Shown: positions 18,464-27,675, counted from the stretch's first letter. The stretch is DNA of 64,000 nucleotides from Pseudovibrio exalbescens (GCF_028737195.1 NZ_JAQZAJ010000005.1:248001-312000); one strand, 5' to 3'. A program made the numbers and translations. The notes: generated from the letters alone by a model not told the origin.

Positions 18464-19900
18464 ATGACCTCCCCTTCCCCGGCAGCACGAAGCCAGGCAA
18501 AGTTCACGCAGGGCTCGACCATGCACCATGTGCTGGTGATGACCTCTACCGGCTCCATCGGTCTGGTTGCGATCTTCATTGTTGACTTCGCGAACCTGTT
18601 TTACATCTCGCAGCTTGGCGTGGCAGAGCTGGCAGCGGCCATTGGCTACGCTGGCACCATCATGTTCTTCAACACCGCTGTGGGCATCGGCCTTTCCATT
18701 GCAGCCAGTGCGACTGTTTCCCGTCGCTTGGGGGCTGGCGATGCAAAGGCCGCGCGCCGAATGGCTGGTGTGGCGTTGGCGGCATCGTTCACGGTGGCAT
18801 GCCTGATGGCAGCGGCGCTCTTTCCCATTCTGGGAGACCTGATTGCTGTTCTGGGAGCCTCCGGCCCCACCTATGACTTCGCGCTCGGCTACTTGCAAAT
18901 CGTCGTCCCATCCATGCCGCTGTTGTGCATGGGCATGGTGCTCTCTGCGCTGCTGCGTGCTGTGGGAGACGCCAAACGGGCGATGTACCTGACGCTCCTT
19001 GGTGGTGTCATCATTGCCCTGCTCGATCCCGTCTTCATCTTTATGTTCGGCCTCGGCATCGACGGCGCTGCCATCGTGTCTGTCTTGTCGCGCGTCGCCA
19101 TGGTTGCGGTGGGATTGTGGGCTACCATTCACATTCACAACCTTCTGGGCAAGCCAGAACTTCAGCACGCCCGCGAAGACCTGAAGGCGCTGATGGCTGT
19201 TGCCCTGCCTGCCGTTTTGACCAACGTGGCAACCCCGGTCGGGAACGCGTGGGTCACCATGGAAATCGCCGCCTTTGGAGATGAAGCCGTCGCCGGATGG
19301 GCGATTGTGGGCCGCGTCATCCCTGTGGCGTTTGGGGCGCTGTTCGCGCTGTCAGGCGCGGTTGGCCCGATCCTTGGCCAGAACCTTGGGGCAGGCCTGT
19401 TTGACCGGCTCAACCGGGCCCTCAAGGATGCGCTGATCTTCGTGATCATCTATTCGCTGTTGGCGTGGGCGCTTTTGTTCCTGCTGCAAGAACCTCTGGC
19501 CTATTTGTTCAACGCGACGGGGGACAGCCGGGATCTTCTGGCCTTCTTCTGCACCTTTGCCGCCGCTGGGTTCCTGTTCAATGCAGCTCTTTTCGTTACC
19601 AACGCCGCGTTCAACAATCTGGGTTTCCCGCTCTATTCCACCCTGTTCAACTGGGGCCGGGCTACTCTGGGCACCATTCCGTTCACCTGGGTTGGCGGGG
19701 CTTACTTCGGCGCCAACGGCGTGCTGGCCGGTCAGGCGATTGGCGGCGTGCTGTTTGCAATTGCAGCCCAGATCATCTGCTGGCGGGTGCTTGCCAAGTT
19801 GCGCAGCAAGAACGAGAACGCGGCGGCGTCCAGCGAAGCGGCAACGGCGGACCTTCCCGCCGATGCGCTCCAATCCCAACAGCCCATCCGTACGCGCTAG
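18464..19900 (+). CDS. MATE family efflux transporter
   Basis: 478 residues with 12 predicted membrane helices in two matching halves, as in NorM/DinF-type exporters. The N-terminal half carries GSIGLVAIFIVDFANLFYIS and SALLRAVGDAKRAMYLTLLGG; the second half begins near LKALMAVALPAVLTNVATPV. MATE proteins export cationic drugs or metabolites using a sodium or proton gradient. The ATG follows the MerR stop by 8 bp, so its expression may answer to a metal or redox cue. The last 30 residues are a charged, alanine-rich cytoplasmic tail. Confidence 0.93.
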   Translation: MTSPSPAARSQAKFTQGSTMHHVLVMTSTGSIGLVAIFIVDFANLFYISQLGVAELAAAIGYAGTIMFFNTAVGIGLSIAASATVSRRLGAGDAKAARRMAGVALAASFTVACLMAAALFPILGDLIAVLGASGPTYDFALGYLQIVVPSMPLLCMGMVLSALLRAVGDAKRAMYLTLLGGVIIALLDPVFIFMFGLGIDGAAIVSVLSRVAMVAVGLWATIHIHNLLGKPELQHAREDLKALMAVALPAVLTNVATPVGNAWVTMEIAAFGDEAVAGWAIVGRVIPVAFGALFALSGAVGPILGQNLGAGLFDRLNRALKDALIFVIIYSLLAWALLFLLQEPLAYLFNATGDSRDLLAFFCTFAAAGFLFNAALFVTNAAFNNLGFPLYSTLFNWGRATLGTIPFTWVGGAYFGANGVLAGQAIGGVLFAIAAQIICWRVLAKLRSKNENAAASSEAATADLPADALQSQQPIRTR

Positions 19901-19958
19901 GGCTGGCGTTTTCATACGTCACGCGTTATGAAACGATAAAACAGGAATGACGAAAACC

Positions 19959-20183
19959 ATGATGAACAAACTGGACACACCACGCATCCCGGGCGAAGCC
20001 AAAATCCGTTATCTGGATGGTGACTATCAGGTGCTTTCTCCGGGTGACTTCGTGCGCTGCGCCGTGACTGGCGAAGCAATTCCGCTGGACGAGCTGAAGT
20101 ACTGGAGCGTTTCACGTCAGGAAGCCTATGTGGACGTGATTGCCTCCGTAAAGCGCTACGAAGAAGCCGGAGGCGTCGCTTAA
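19959..20183 (+). CDS. DUF2093 family protein
   Basis: 74 residues from the ATG at 19959 (AGGA at 19943-19946 is too close to an upstream ATG at 19947). The core GEAKIRYLDGDYQVLSPGDF and VRCAVTGEAIPLDELKYWSV is the DUF2093 signature, short and soluble with one cysteine. The family is found almost only in alphaproteobacteria and commonly sits beside lpxK, as here (convergent, 16 bp apart). No function is known. Confidence 0.9.
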   Translation: MMNKLDTPRIPGEAKIRYLDGDYQVLSPGDFVRCAVTGEAIPLDELKYWSVSRQEAYVDVIASVKRYEEAGGVA

Positions 20184-20198
20184 AGCGCCAACGCGCTG

Positions 20199-21233
20199 CT
20201 AGCCGCGCGGAAGATCATACAAGCGGTCCTGGAGCTTTGTGGTGATGTGTTTCATCAGCCGCTCCGGGTCGCTTATCTTCATTTCCACATCCAGCACTGC
20301 CGTTTTGTTTGCAAGCCGCGCCAGCATATCCTCAGGACTGTTCTTGATGCGAACAAAGTCCTTTGAGGTGGTAACCGGCAGCAGATCCTTGCCCTCAACC
20401 AGCGAGAGTATGTATTCTGCATCCTCTTCGGTGTAGGAGTGATGGTCGGGATATTCGATGGTCTCCACCAGCTCGGCACCGACTTCTCTTAGCGTATCAA
20501 ACACCTTTTGCGGTCGGCCAATGCCAGCAAAGGCGACCACGCGCTCCCCATCGACGCTGCCCGGATATTGCGCTTCGATCTGGGCCCGCATGACCTCCAG
20601 ACCGCTGCGCGCCGCGTAGCGCAGCGCCCGATCCGCGCCCGCGCCTTCACCGACCAGAACCATCATATCCGCATGCTTGATCTGCGACTTGACAGGAGCC
20701 CTTAGCGGGCCTGCTGGCAGGCACATGTTGTTGCCAACGCCCGTCGCTGCATCCACCACAACGAGGGAGATGTCCTTGTGCAGAGATGGGTTCTGAAACC
20801 CATCATCCATCAAGATCACCTCTGCATCCGATTGTTCGATGAGCTTGGCGCCTTGCACGCGGTCGATGCTGACATAGGTTGGTGCACAGCGCGAGAGCAG
20901 CAATGCTTCATCGCCCACATCCTTTGACCTGTGCTTGGCGGTGTCCACATGCACCGCGCCCTTCTGGGTGCCACCGTAGCCGCGCAGCAAGAAAGCCGGC
21001 TTGTAGCCTGCCGCCTTCAACATTTTCGCCAGTGCCAAGGCAAATGGTGTCTTGCCGGAGCCACCAACCGTGAAGTTGCCAATGCAGATGACCGGCAGGC
21101 GGGACGTGTACTGAGATGCCTGCTTCATGCGTCCGCTGGTGATCAAACCATAGGCCACGCCGAGCGGAGCCAAGGCAACAGACTGCCAAGTCTGTGTCGG
21201 TGACCACCAAAATGCGGGAGCTTTTCTAGGCAC
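20199..21233 (-). CDS. lpxK: Tetraacyldisaccharide 4'-kinase
   Basis: 344 residues from a GTG at 21231-21233 (VPRKAPAFWWSPTQTW), 4 bp after the waaA stop; the frame remains open further upstream but inside waaA. The P-loop reads GNFTVGGSGKTPFALALAK (around 60) and the Walker-B-like and DDGFQNPSLHKD motif follows near 160. It phosphorylates the 4' position of the tetraacyl disaccharide in lipid A synthesis at the inner membrane. One N-terminal membrane-associated helix is seen. It is the last gene of the leftward lipid A/Kdo block. Confidence 0.96.
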   Translation of the reverse strand: MPRKAPAFWWSPTQTWQSVALAPLGVAYGLITSGRMKQASQYTSRLPVICIGNFTVGGSGKTPFALALAKMLKAAGYKPAFLLRGYGGTQKGAVHVDTAKHRSKDVGDEALLLSRCAPTYVSIDRVQGAKLIEQSDAEVILMDDGFQNPSLHKDISLVVVDAATGVGNNMCLPAGPLRAPVKSQIKHADMMVLVGEGAGADRALRYAARSGLEVMRAQIEAQYPGSVDGERVVAFAGIGRPQKVFDTLREVGAELVETIEYPDHHSYTEEDAEYILSLVEGKDLLPVTTSKDFVRIKNSPEDMLARLANKTAVLDVEMKISDPERLMKHITTKLQDRLYDLPRG

Positions 21234-21237
21234 GACG

Positions 21238-22536
21238 TCAGACCTCGCCCTTAGTTCGTTGTCGGGAGGTTTCCTGTCGCAGGAAGGGCTCAAGTGCCTC
21301 AAGCGTCTGGTTCAACGCACCAGCTCCAGCCGCAACCAACTCAGCTGCCTTTACAGCCAGTTGCTCTGCTTCTTCCGGGGAGTTCAGAAGCCGCTCCACT
21401 GCAGCGGCAAGCTCCACTGGATTGCTGGCTTTAAGAGCCCCGCCTTCGCGGTTGAACTGCCGGTAGACGGCTGCAAAGTTCGTCGTGTTGCCACCAGATA
21501 TGATTGCGCAATGCAGTTGAGCAGGTTCGAGCAGGTTGTGGCCCCCAATGGGCACAAGCGATCCGCCAACAAACACAATGGAAGCCAGCTTGTAGAACAG
21601 CCCAAGTTCGCCCAGCGTATCCGCCAGATACACATCGGTGTCCGGCGTGATCTCTTCGCCCTTGGAGCGCTGCGCCACTGAGAGTCCGAAGCCTGCGATC
21701 TCCTCGGCGATCAGTTGCCCCCGCTTGGGGTGGCGCGGCACAATGATTGTCAGCAGCGTCGGGAAGGCTTGGGTGAGCAAGCGATGCGTTTCAAGCACCT
21801 GTGTTTCTTCACCCGGATGGGTACTTGCGGCCACCCAGACAGGGCGCTGACCAATGCGCTGTTGCAGCTCCTGCACCGCCTCAGGGTCGAACGAGGGCGC
21901 TTTCCCGTCGAACTTGATGTTGCCTGCGTTGACTGCGCTCGCCACACCCAGCCGCTTGAAGCGTTCCGCGTCGGCGTCGGATTGGGCCACAACCATTTTC
22001 AGTGCGCCGAATACGGATCGAGCGAGCCCGCCAACGCGCTGCCAGTTGCGGAACGAGCCTTCAGACATGCGGCCATTGATGACAATGAGGGGCACCTTGC
22101 GGCGTTTCAGCTCGGTGATCATAACTGGCCAAATTTCAGATTCGACGGTGATCGCGAGTTCAGGTTGCCAGTGATCGAGAAACCGATTGATGTTTGGCAG
22201 CGTGTCATAGGGGACAAACTGGTGGATAAGGCCCTCCAGTTCAATTTGCGCCACGACCTGTGCGGAGGTCAGCGTTCCGGTGGTCATCACCACCTTGAAG
22301 CCCCGTTCGATTGTCGCGCGCACCAATGGCAACACCGCATTGGCCTCTCCCACACTCGCGGCGTGGATCCAAGCCAGACGCCCTTGCGGGCGCGCAACGG
22401 ATGCACGGCCAAAACGTTCATCGCGCCGGGAGACGTCTTCCTTGCCTGATTTGACGCGCCTTCCGTGGAACACGCGGAGCAGAGGGTTCGCCGCAGCGCC
22501 CAGCGCTCTGTAGGTCGTCAGCAACATGGACGCCAT
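21238..22536 (-). CDS. waaA: 3-deoxy-D-manno-octulosonic acid transferase (Kdo transferase)
   Basis: 432 residues from the ATG at 22534-22536, one base after the stop of the DUF374 gene, so translation is probably coupled. N-terminal glycosyltransferase-N domain with WIHAASVGEANAVLPLVRA, and a C-terminal GT-B domain with FVGGSLVPIGGHNLLEPAQL. WaaA adds Kdo to lipid IVA using CMP-Kdo on the cytoplasmic face of the inner membrane. The block order DUF374-waaA-lpxK is standard for Rhizobiales. How many Kdo residues it adds cannot be told from sequence alone. Confidence 0.96.
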   Translation of the reverse strand: MASMLLTTYRALGAAANPLLRVFHGRRVKSGKEDVSRRDERFGRASVARPQGRLAWIHAASVGEANAVLPLVRATIERGFKVVMTTGTLTSAQVVAQIELEGLIHQFVPYDTLPNINRFLDHWQPELAITVESEIWPVMITELKRRKVPLIVINGRMSEGSFRNWQRVGGLARSVFGALKMVVAQSDADAERFKRLGVASAVNAGNIKFDGKAPSFDPEAVQELQQRIGQRPVWVAASTHPGEETQVLETHRLLTQAFPTLLTIIVPRHPKRGQLIAEEIAGFGLSVAQRSKGEEITPDTDVYLADTLGELGLFYKLASIVFVGGSLVPIGGHNLLEPAQLHCAIISGGNTTNFAAVYRQFNREGGALKASNPVELAAAVERLLNSPEEAEQLAVKAAELVAAGAGALNQTLEALEPFLRQETSRQRTKGEV

Positions 22537-22537
22537 T

Positions 22538-23236
22538 CTAGGACTTGCGTCCCTTTGCAATGGCATAGGCTCTGTCCGTGGCCTCATTCATGGCGTTTTC
22601 CAGTTTCAGGCGATACATTTCCAGATCAGCCTCACTGGCATCTTCTGGCACTGGAATAGGCTCACCGAAAACCAGACCGATCTTGCTGAAAGGCAGGTTC
22701 AGGCTGGCTTTGTCCCAGCTGTTAAAATCGTAGTGTCGGCTGGTTGCAATAGCAATGGGAAGCAGCGGGCGACCGGAGTGTTTTGCAAGCTGAACAATAC
22801 CCATGCCCGCTTTTCTCGCAGGGCCCTTTGGCACATCTGCGGTCATCCCCATGGTGGTGCCCTGCTTGAGGGCGCGCAATGCGGCGACAAACCCACGAAC
22901 ACCGCCGCGTTTGGCGATCTGGTCTTGACGCTGAGAGCCGGAGGCACGGATGAGGCCAATGCCAAGCTTGGAAGCGGCAATGGCGTTGATCTCCCCGTCA
23001 TTGCTGCGAGAGATCATGACACTGCATGGCCAGTCTTTGGGCCGCGCAAACGGCACCATAAAGTGCTGGCCATGCCACATGGCGAGAACGAAAGGCTGGT
23101 CAGAGGCGTGCGCCTCATAGAAGTTGGCTGGCTCCATGGTAAGTGTGCTTGTTCTGCGCACCAGCCACAAATAATAGGCCAACGCATTGCCCAGCAATTT
23201 CAGAACAATGGGATGGCGCCCCAACTTCTTCAGCAT
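22538..23236 (-). CDS. DUF374 lysophospholipid acyltransferase family protein
   Basis: 232 residues. An N-terminal hydrophobic segment (VLKLLGNALAYYLWLV) is followed by a DUF374 core: FVLAMWHGQHFMVPF with the WHG site that replaces the usual HxxxxD start, then VMISRSNDGEI and GMTADVPKGPARKAGMGIVQ. This family resembles LpxL/PlsC acyltransferases and is regularly encoded with waaA. A role in lipid A or phospholipid acylation is likely; the acyl donor and acceptor are not established. Confidence 0.88.
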   Translation of the reverse strand: MLKKLGRHPIVLKLLGNALAYYLWLVRRTSTLTMEPANFYEAHASDQPFVLAMWHGQHFMVPFARPKDWPCSVMISRSNDGEINAIAASKLGIGLIRASGSQRQDQIAKRGGVRGFVAALRALKQGTTMGMTADVPKGPARKAGMGIVQLAKHSGRPLLPIAIATSRHYDFNSWDKASLNLPFSKIGLVFGEPIPVPEDASEADLEMYRLKLENAMNEATDRAYAIAKGRKS

Positions 23237-23283
23237 TTCTATCCATTCATATGAGCGTTACGGCGTGCCCTTGCCGCCGGCGC

Positions 23284-23526
23284 TTATTTACCCTCGTTTT
23301 GCGGATCGAGCAAACGGTGCATGTGGACGATAAAGTACCGCATGTGGGCATTGTCCACGGTGCTTTGTGCCTTTGCCTTCCAGGCAACGTGAGCTTCAGC
23401 GTAGTTTGGGAAGATGCCTACAATGTCCAGATCATTCAAATCGCGGAAGTGAATTTCGCTTGGATCGTCCAGCTCACCACCGAATACCAGATGCAGAAGC
23501 TGTGTAGTGTTTTCTTGCCCAGTCAT
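23284..23526 (-). CDS. DUF4170 family protein
   Basis: 80 residues from the ATG at 23524-23526, with GGAGAG four bases upstream. The sequence LLHLVFGGELDDPSEIHFRD, then FPNYAEAHVAWKAKAQSTVD and ending YFIVHMHRLLDP, is the DUF4170 pattern: a small soluble alpha/beta protein. It is placed between the inositol monophosphatase and DUF374 genes in this and many Rhizobiales genomes. Function unknown; its persistent location suggests a link to envelope lipid synthesis. Confidence 0.9.
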   Translation of the reverse strand: MTGQENTTQLLHLVFGGELDDPSEIHFRDLNDLDIVGIFPNYAEAHVAWKAKAQSTVDNAHMRYFIVHMHRLLDPQNEGK

Positions 23527-23578
23527 GTTTCTCTCCAACACCAAGTTGCGCAGTTATGTCGAAAATTAAGTGACCCTA

Positions 23579-24370
23579 CTAATGCGTAGTAGCCATTACC
23601 TGAAGCTTATTAAACAGTCCGCGCGCAGATGCCACTAAAGCCGGGTGTTTTGTGGTCGATTTGTTGTAGAGAAGCGCATTTCCGTTCATATCCACCAGCT
23701 GTCCACCGGCTTCCGTAAGGATACGATCGGCTGCAGCCAGATCCCAGTCCCGCGCTCGAGCCCGTGCAGTGCCTGCATCCAGCCGTCCAGCGGCGACCAT
23801 GGCGAATCTGTAGGCCAGAGATCGGATGTACGGGGCGTAGATCAGGCCAGAGGCTTTGGCTTCCTCAGAATCCAGCAAGGTCTTCGGCCCGGCCACCTTG
23901 GCCCCTTCCAGACTGCCGAGATTTGAGGCCTTGATCTTGTCACCGTTCAGGAACGCCCCGCCACCGGTCACGGCGGTGATCAGCTCATCGCGCACCGGAC
24001 AGTAAATGACACCAACGCTGGGACGCTGGTTTTCCACCACGGCAAGGGACAGACACCACTCGGTTTGTCCGCCCAAAAAGGCGCCCGTTCCGTCGATAGG
24101 GTCCACCACGAAGATGCGTGCATGGTCTAGGCGACTGAGGTCGTCCTCGGTCTCCTCTGAAAGCCAGCCATAGTCCGGGCGTGCATCGCGCAACTCGCGA
24201 GACAGGAACTGGTCCACTTCAATGTCCGCCACGCTCACAGGGCTATCTCCCGCCTTCAGCCAGCTGCGCGGGTTGTTGCCAAAGTACTTGAGAGCGATTT
24301 TGCCTCCTTCTCGGGCGCAATCGACAAGAAGCTCAAGATCCTCGAGGTTTTCGTTATCAGCTTCCTGCAA
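23579..24370 (-). CDS. Inositol monophosphatase family protein (CysQ-like)
   Basis: 263 residues. The three metal-binding motifs are complete: WLSEETEDD (the Glu of motif 1, near 70), VVDPIDGTGAFLGG (about 88-101) and ARDWDLAAADRILTEAGGQL (about 206-225). The family includes inositol-1-phosphatase and 3'-phosphoadenosine 5'-phosphate (PAP) phosphatase; I cannot decide between them, although the loop after DPIDGT resembles CysQ. It overlaps the 3' end of the TldE gene by 14 bp, so the two are translationally linked. Confidence 0.92.
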   Translation of the reverse strand: MQEADNENLEDLELLVDCAREGGKIALKYFGNNPRSWLKAGDSPVSVADIEVDQFLSRELRDARPDYGWLSEETEDDLSRLDHARIFVVDPIDGTGAFLGGQTEWCLSLAVVENQRPSVGVIYCPVRDELITAVTGGGAFLNGDKIKASNLGSLEGAKVAGPKTLLDSEEAKASGLIYAPYIRSLAYRFAMVAAGRLDAGTARARARDWDLAAADRILTEAGGQLVDMNGNALLYNKSTTKHPALVASARGLFNKLQVMATTH

Positions 24371-25700
24371 TCGTCAGTCCTTCAATGGCTACGGAGGGGG
24401 TTGCAACGGCGTAGCGATCATCCAGATCGCTGGCAGGTGTCAGGTTCAGGAACATGTCCTTCATGTTGCCTGCAATGGTGATTTCGCTCACCGGATAGAG
24501 CAGCTCACCGTTTTCGAACCAGAACCCGGAGGCCCCGCGTGAGTAATCACCGGTAATGCCATTAGCACCATGACCAATCAGGTCTGTGACAAGAAGGCCC
24601 GTACCGATCTCTTTCATCATTTCTTCTGGTGTCTTGGTCCCGGGAGCAAGCGTCAGGTTGGTCGCACCCGGTGATGTGGTGGAGCCGGAACGGCGTGCGC
24701 GGCCGTTGGGCGTCAGTCCCAGTTCCTTTGCGGCGGCTCCATCCAGCAACCACGTCTGCAACACACCGTCAATGATCAGCTCCAGCTTCTGAGCGCCCGT
24801 TCCTTCCGCATCAAAGGGCATGGTTGCCCCGCCCCGCGGCTTGTGCGGATCATCGGTGATCTTGATGGTTGTGCCAAACACCTGTTCGCCCATGCGGTCT
24901 TTCAGAAAGCTTGTTCCACGGGCAATGCTTGCACCATTAATGGCACCGGCAAAGTGTCCCAGCAGGGAGCGTGCCGTGCGCGGCTCATAGATAACGGGCA
25001 CTTGGGTGGTGTTTATCTTTCTTGGGTTCAGGCGACGAACCGCCCGCTCTCCCGCAATTTTGCCCACGTCTTTCGGGTCGGTAAGCTCATCCCAGTAGGT
25101 GCGGGAATCGAACTCGTAGTCGCGCTCCATCGCCGTGCCATCCCCCGCCACTGCGGTCATGGAAAAGCTGGTGCGAGAGCGTTCATAAGCGCCGAGGAAA
25201 CCATGGCTGGTGGCCAGCACAAGGCCAGAGGTGCCCCAGCCAGCGCCCGCTCCGCCAGACTTGGTCACGCCATCGACGGCAAGGCCAGCGGCTTCGGCTT
25301 CAAGCGCCAGTTCGGTCAACTCCTGCGCTGTGACTTCGCGCGGGTCTTTCAAATCAAGCTGAGGGATGTCTTTGAGCAGCCGGTCTGCATCGGCCAGACT
25401 GGTGTAGGGGTCTTCAGGCACCACCTTGGCCATTGCCACGGCGCGTTCTGCCAGTCCTTTAGGGTCTGCGATGCCATTGCTGGAGACGCTGGCAACCTGC
25501 TTTCCAATGAAGACGCGCAGCGTGAAGTCTTCGCCTTCCGCACGGTCGGTGGATTCCACCTTGCCTTCCCGCACCTGAACACCGAGGGAGGAGCCGGTCA
25601 CAGCCACGGCGTCGGCAGCATCTGCTCCTGCTTTCATGGCAGCTTCCACAAGTTGCAGGGCGTGCTCTTCCAGTTGCGTTTTGGCTTTTACGTCAGTCAT
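24357..25700 (-). CDS. pmbA: TldE/PmbA family protein
   Basis: 447 residues of the TldE type: related to TldD but lacking the HExxxH site, so it is the non-catalytic partner of the heterodimer. Recognisable segments are VQVREGKVESTDRAEGEDFT near the N-terminus and SGFWFENGELLYPVSEITIA near the C-terminus. With TldD (13891-15315) it would form a zinc protease acting on unfolded peptides in the cytoplasm. It heads the leftward IMPase-DUF4170-DUF374-waaA-lpxK series. Confidence 0.95.
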   Translation of the reverse strand: MTDVKAKTQLEEHALQLVEAAMKAGADAADAVAVTGSSLGVQVREGKVESTDRAEGEDFTLRVFIGKQVASVSSNGIADPKGLAERAVAMAKVVPEDPYTSLADADRLLKDIPQLDLKDPREVTAQELTELALEAEAAGLAVDGVTKSGGAGAGWGTSGLVLATSHGFLGAYERSRTSFSMTAVAGDGTAMERDYEFDSRTYWDELTDPKDVGKIAGERAVRRLNPRKINTTQVPVIYEPRTARSLLGHFAGAINGASIARGTSFLKDRMGEQVFGTTIKITDDPHKPRGGATMPFDAEGTGAQKLELIIDGVLQTWLLDGAAAKELGLTPNGRARRSGSTTSPGATNLTLAPGTKTPEEMMKEIGTGLLVTDLIGHGANGITGDYSRGASGFWFENGELLYPVSEITIAGNMKDMFLNLTPASDLDDRYAVATPSVAIEGLTIAGS

Positions 25701-25991
25701 CAGTCATCGGCCTCCATCACTCGTCATTGGTGTTTAGGCTGCATTTTCCAAGCGGGCAAGTTTGAAGCGCGAATATTTCCGTCCCGCTTGACGACAGCGT
25801 CAACAGACTGGGGATGCGCACATGCCCGTCCCTGTTCGTCTCACTTCGGTCACCATTTGCTAACCCTCTTCAAAGACACGGAAATTTAACCGTGTTTCTT
25901 AAGCAGATGCCTAACAAGCCCCCGTAAACTGAACCCCATAACCAGCCCGCACTAAGAATAAACAGACGGGCAAATCAAACAGGGCAGTGTC

Positions 25992-26591
25992 GTGGGGCGT
26001 CACCATCATTCGATGGAAGCATCAGCGCCAGGGTTTGTTTCAATTGCAAATCCTGGCCAGCTTCCAATCTCATTTACGGCAACGGTAGAACCGATCGAGA
26101 GCTGCATCCGTGTCAGCGCTACAGTTGGTGTTACCATCAGCCGAGAGCAAGTCGAAATCACCGAATTTATTGGGTCGGTTCTTGTGCGCCGGTCCTACCC
26201 CACCACCGCCTTTGACGGGGTGGCCGTTGTGCTGCGGTCTGATGAAGCGCAGCTGGCGGGCCGCCCGCGCATGGTTCTGGAGTTGCGCCACCCCCGTCCG
26301 GGTCTGCGCGTTCCTCTGTTCGAAGCCAATGATCTGGCAGATATCGTGGCCGAATGGCAGCTTTGGGCCAAGGCGCTGGCCCTGCCCTTGCTGCTGGTGG
26401 ATGAGGACACGGGTCTGAGCAAGGTGGCCAATGCCCCCCAGAGCCTTTATCGGCGCAAGCCTTTGCCGCGCCGCAAGACCCGCGGACACACCAAGAACCG
26501 TCCACGGTTCCTTGTGGGCCGCCAGCCGGGCGACCTCACCCGCATGAAGCCCGTCAGCAGCTTTCAGGTGGCACCGCTGGAGCCCTCCTAG
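25992..26591 (+). CDS. DUF6101 family protein
   Basis: 199 residues from a GTG at 25992, with AGGG 7 bp upstream; an ATG at 26013 would shorten it by seven residues. The core reads ITEFIGSVLVRRSYPTTAFD and VVLRSDEAQLAGRPRMVLEL, with a basic C-terminal tail (RRKPLPRRKTRGHTKNRPRF). This matches my recollection of the DUF6101 proteins encoded convergent to ubiA in Rhizobiales; the function is unknown. It ends with a TAG inside the palindrome CTAG (26588-26591), which also encodes the ubiA stop on the other strand. Confidence 0.75.
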   Translation: MGRHHHSMEASAPGFVSIANPGQLPISFTATVEPIESCIRVSATVGVTISREQVEITEFIGSVLVRRSYPTTAFDGVAVVLRSDEAQLAGRPRMVLELRHPRPGLRVPLFEANDLADIVAEWQLWAKALALPLLLVDEDTGLSKVANAPQSLYRRKPLPRRKTRGHTKNRPRFLVGRQPGDLTRMKPVSSFQVAPLEPS

Positions 26592-27529
26592 ATCCAGAGA
26601 TCAAGCAAAAGACCGATAAACAGCAGCCAGCCATATTGGGTGTTGGACTTGAACAGGCGCAGGCACTCATCGGGGTTGTCGATGTCAAGCGCTTTCATCT
26701 GCCAGCCCAGATGCGCCGCACCTGCGAGAAGGCCAACGTAGCTGATCCAGCCCATGCCAGCGATGTAAAACGCAAGGGCGAACAGCACCGTTGCCCCGCC
26801 ATACAGCAGCACGAGCGCGAGCTTGGTCTTTTCACCGAACAGCCGCGCAGTGGAGCGCACACCAACCAGTGCGTCGTCCTCCTTGTCCTGATGGGCGTAG
26901 ATGGTGTCATACCCGATGGTCCATAAAATGCCACCTGCATACACAAGGAACGGCGCGGCACTCAACGAGCCCATTGTGGCAGACCACCCGACCAACGCCC
27001 CCCATGAGAACGCAAGGCCCAGGAACAACTGTGGCCAGTCGGTCACGCGCTTCATGAACGGATATAGCGCCACAACCAGCAGGGAGCTTGCACCCAAGAC
27101 AATGGTGAAGGTGTTGAACTGAAGCAGAACCACCAGCCCTACCAGCGCCTGAACCACCAGAAACAGGAGGGCTTGCTTGGGCGTGACCTGACCGGCCGGG
27201 ATGGGACGGGAACGGGTGCGTTCCACCTTGTCGTCAATGTCCCGGTCCACCAGATCGTTATAGGTACAGCCCGCCCCGCGCATGGCCACTGCGCCCGCCC
27301 AGAACAGGAAGATGTACCAGAAGTTCGGCATGGTCTGGCCAGACGCCACCGTTGCCATGGACAAGGACCACAGGCATGGCCAGAGCAATAACCACCAGCC
27401 GATTGGGCGCTCCCAGCGGGCAAGGCGCGCATAGGGACGCAAATACGCTGGCAGCGTGGTGTCCACCCAATGGCGTTTCACCGCATCTGCCACTGGTCCG
27501 GTGTCTTTCGTGCCAAAGATGTTGAACAT
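26588..27529 (-). CDS. ubiA: 4-hydroxybenzoate octaprenyltransferase
   Basis: 313 residues from the ATG at 27527-27529 (MFNIFGTKDTGP). Membrane UbiA prenyltransferase: first Asp-rich motif NDLVDRDIDDKVERTRSRPI (around 100), second site DTIYAHQDKEDDALVGVRST (around 210), and eight or nine membrane segments. It attaches the polyprenyl side chain to 4-hydroxybenzoate in ubiquinone synthesis, feeding the respiratory chain that ends in the aa3 oxidase above. The upstream in-frame ATG at 27577 has no better ribosome site. It shares its stop region with DUF6101. Confidence 0.95.
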   Translation of the reverse strand: MFNIFGTKDTGPVADAVKRHWVDTTLPAYLRPYARLARWERPIGWWLLLWPCLWSLSMATVASGQTMPNFWYIFLFWAGAVAMRGAGCTYNDLVDRDIDDKVERTRSRPIPAGQVTPKQALLFLVVQALVGLVVLLQFNTFTIVLGASSLLVVALYPFMKRVTDWPQLFLGLAFSWGALVGWSATMGSLSAAPFLVYAGGILWTIGYDTIYAHQDKEDDALVGVRSTARLFGEKTKLALVLLYGGATVLFALAFYIAGMGWISYVGLLAGAAHLGWQMKALDIDNPDECLRLFKSNTQYGWLLFIGLLLDLWI

Positions 27530-27675
27530 CCCAAGGTCCCCGTGCTGGTCCGTAAAGCAAAATCGTATCTGGGACACGTTTTCGTGCCCCAGACCGCTGC
27601 CGTCAAGCGGGGCTTGTGGGTGTTTTCAACAATGCCCCGTGTTTATCGCAGAGCCCGCCACGCTTCGGGCTCGCT

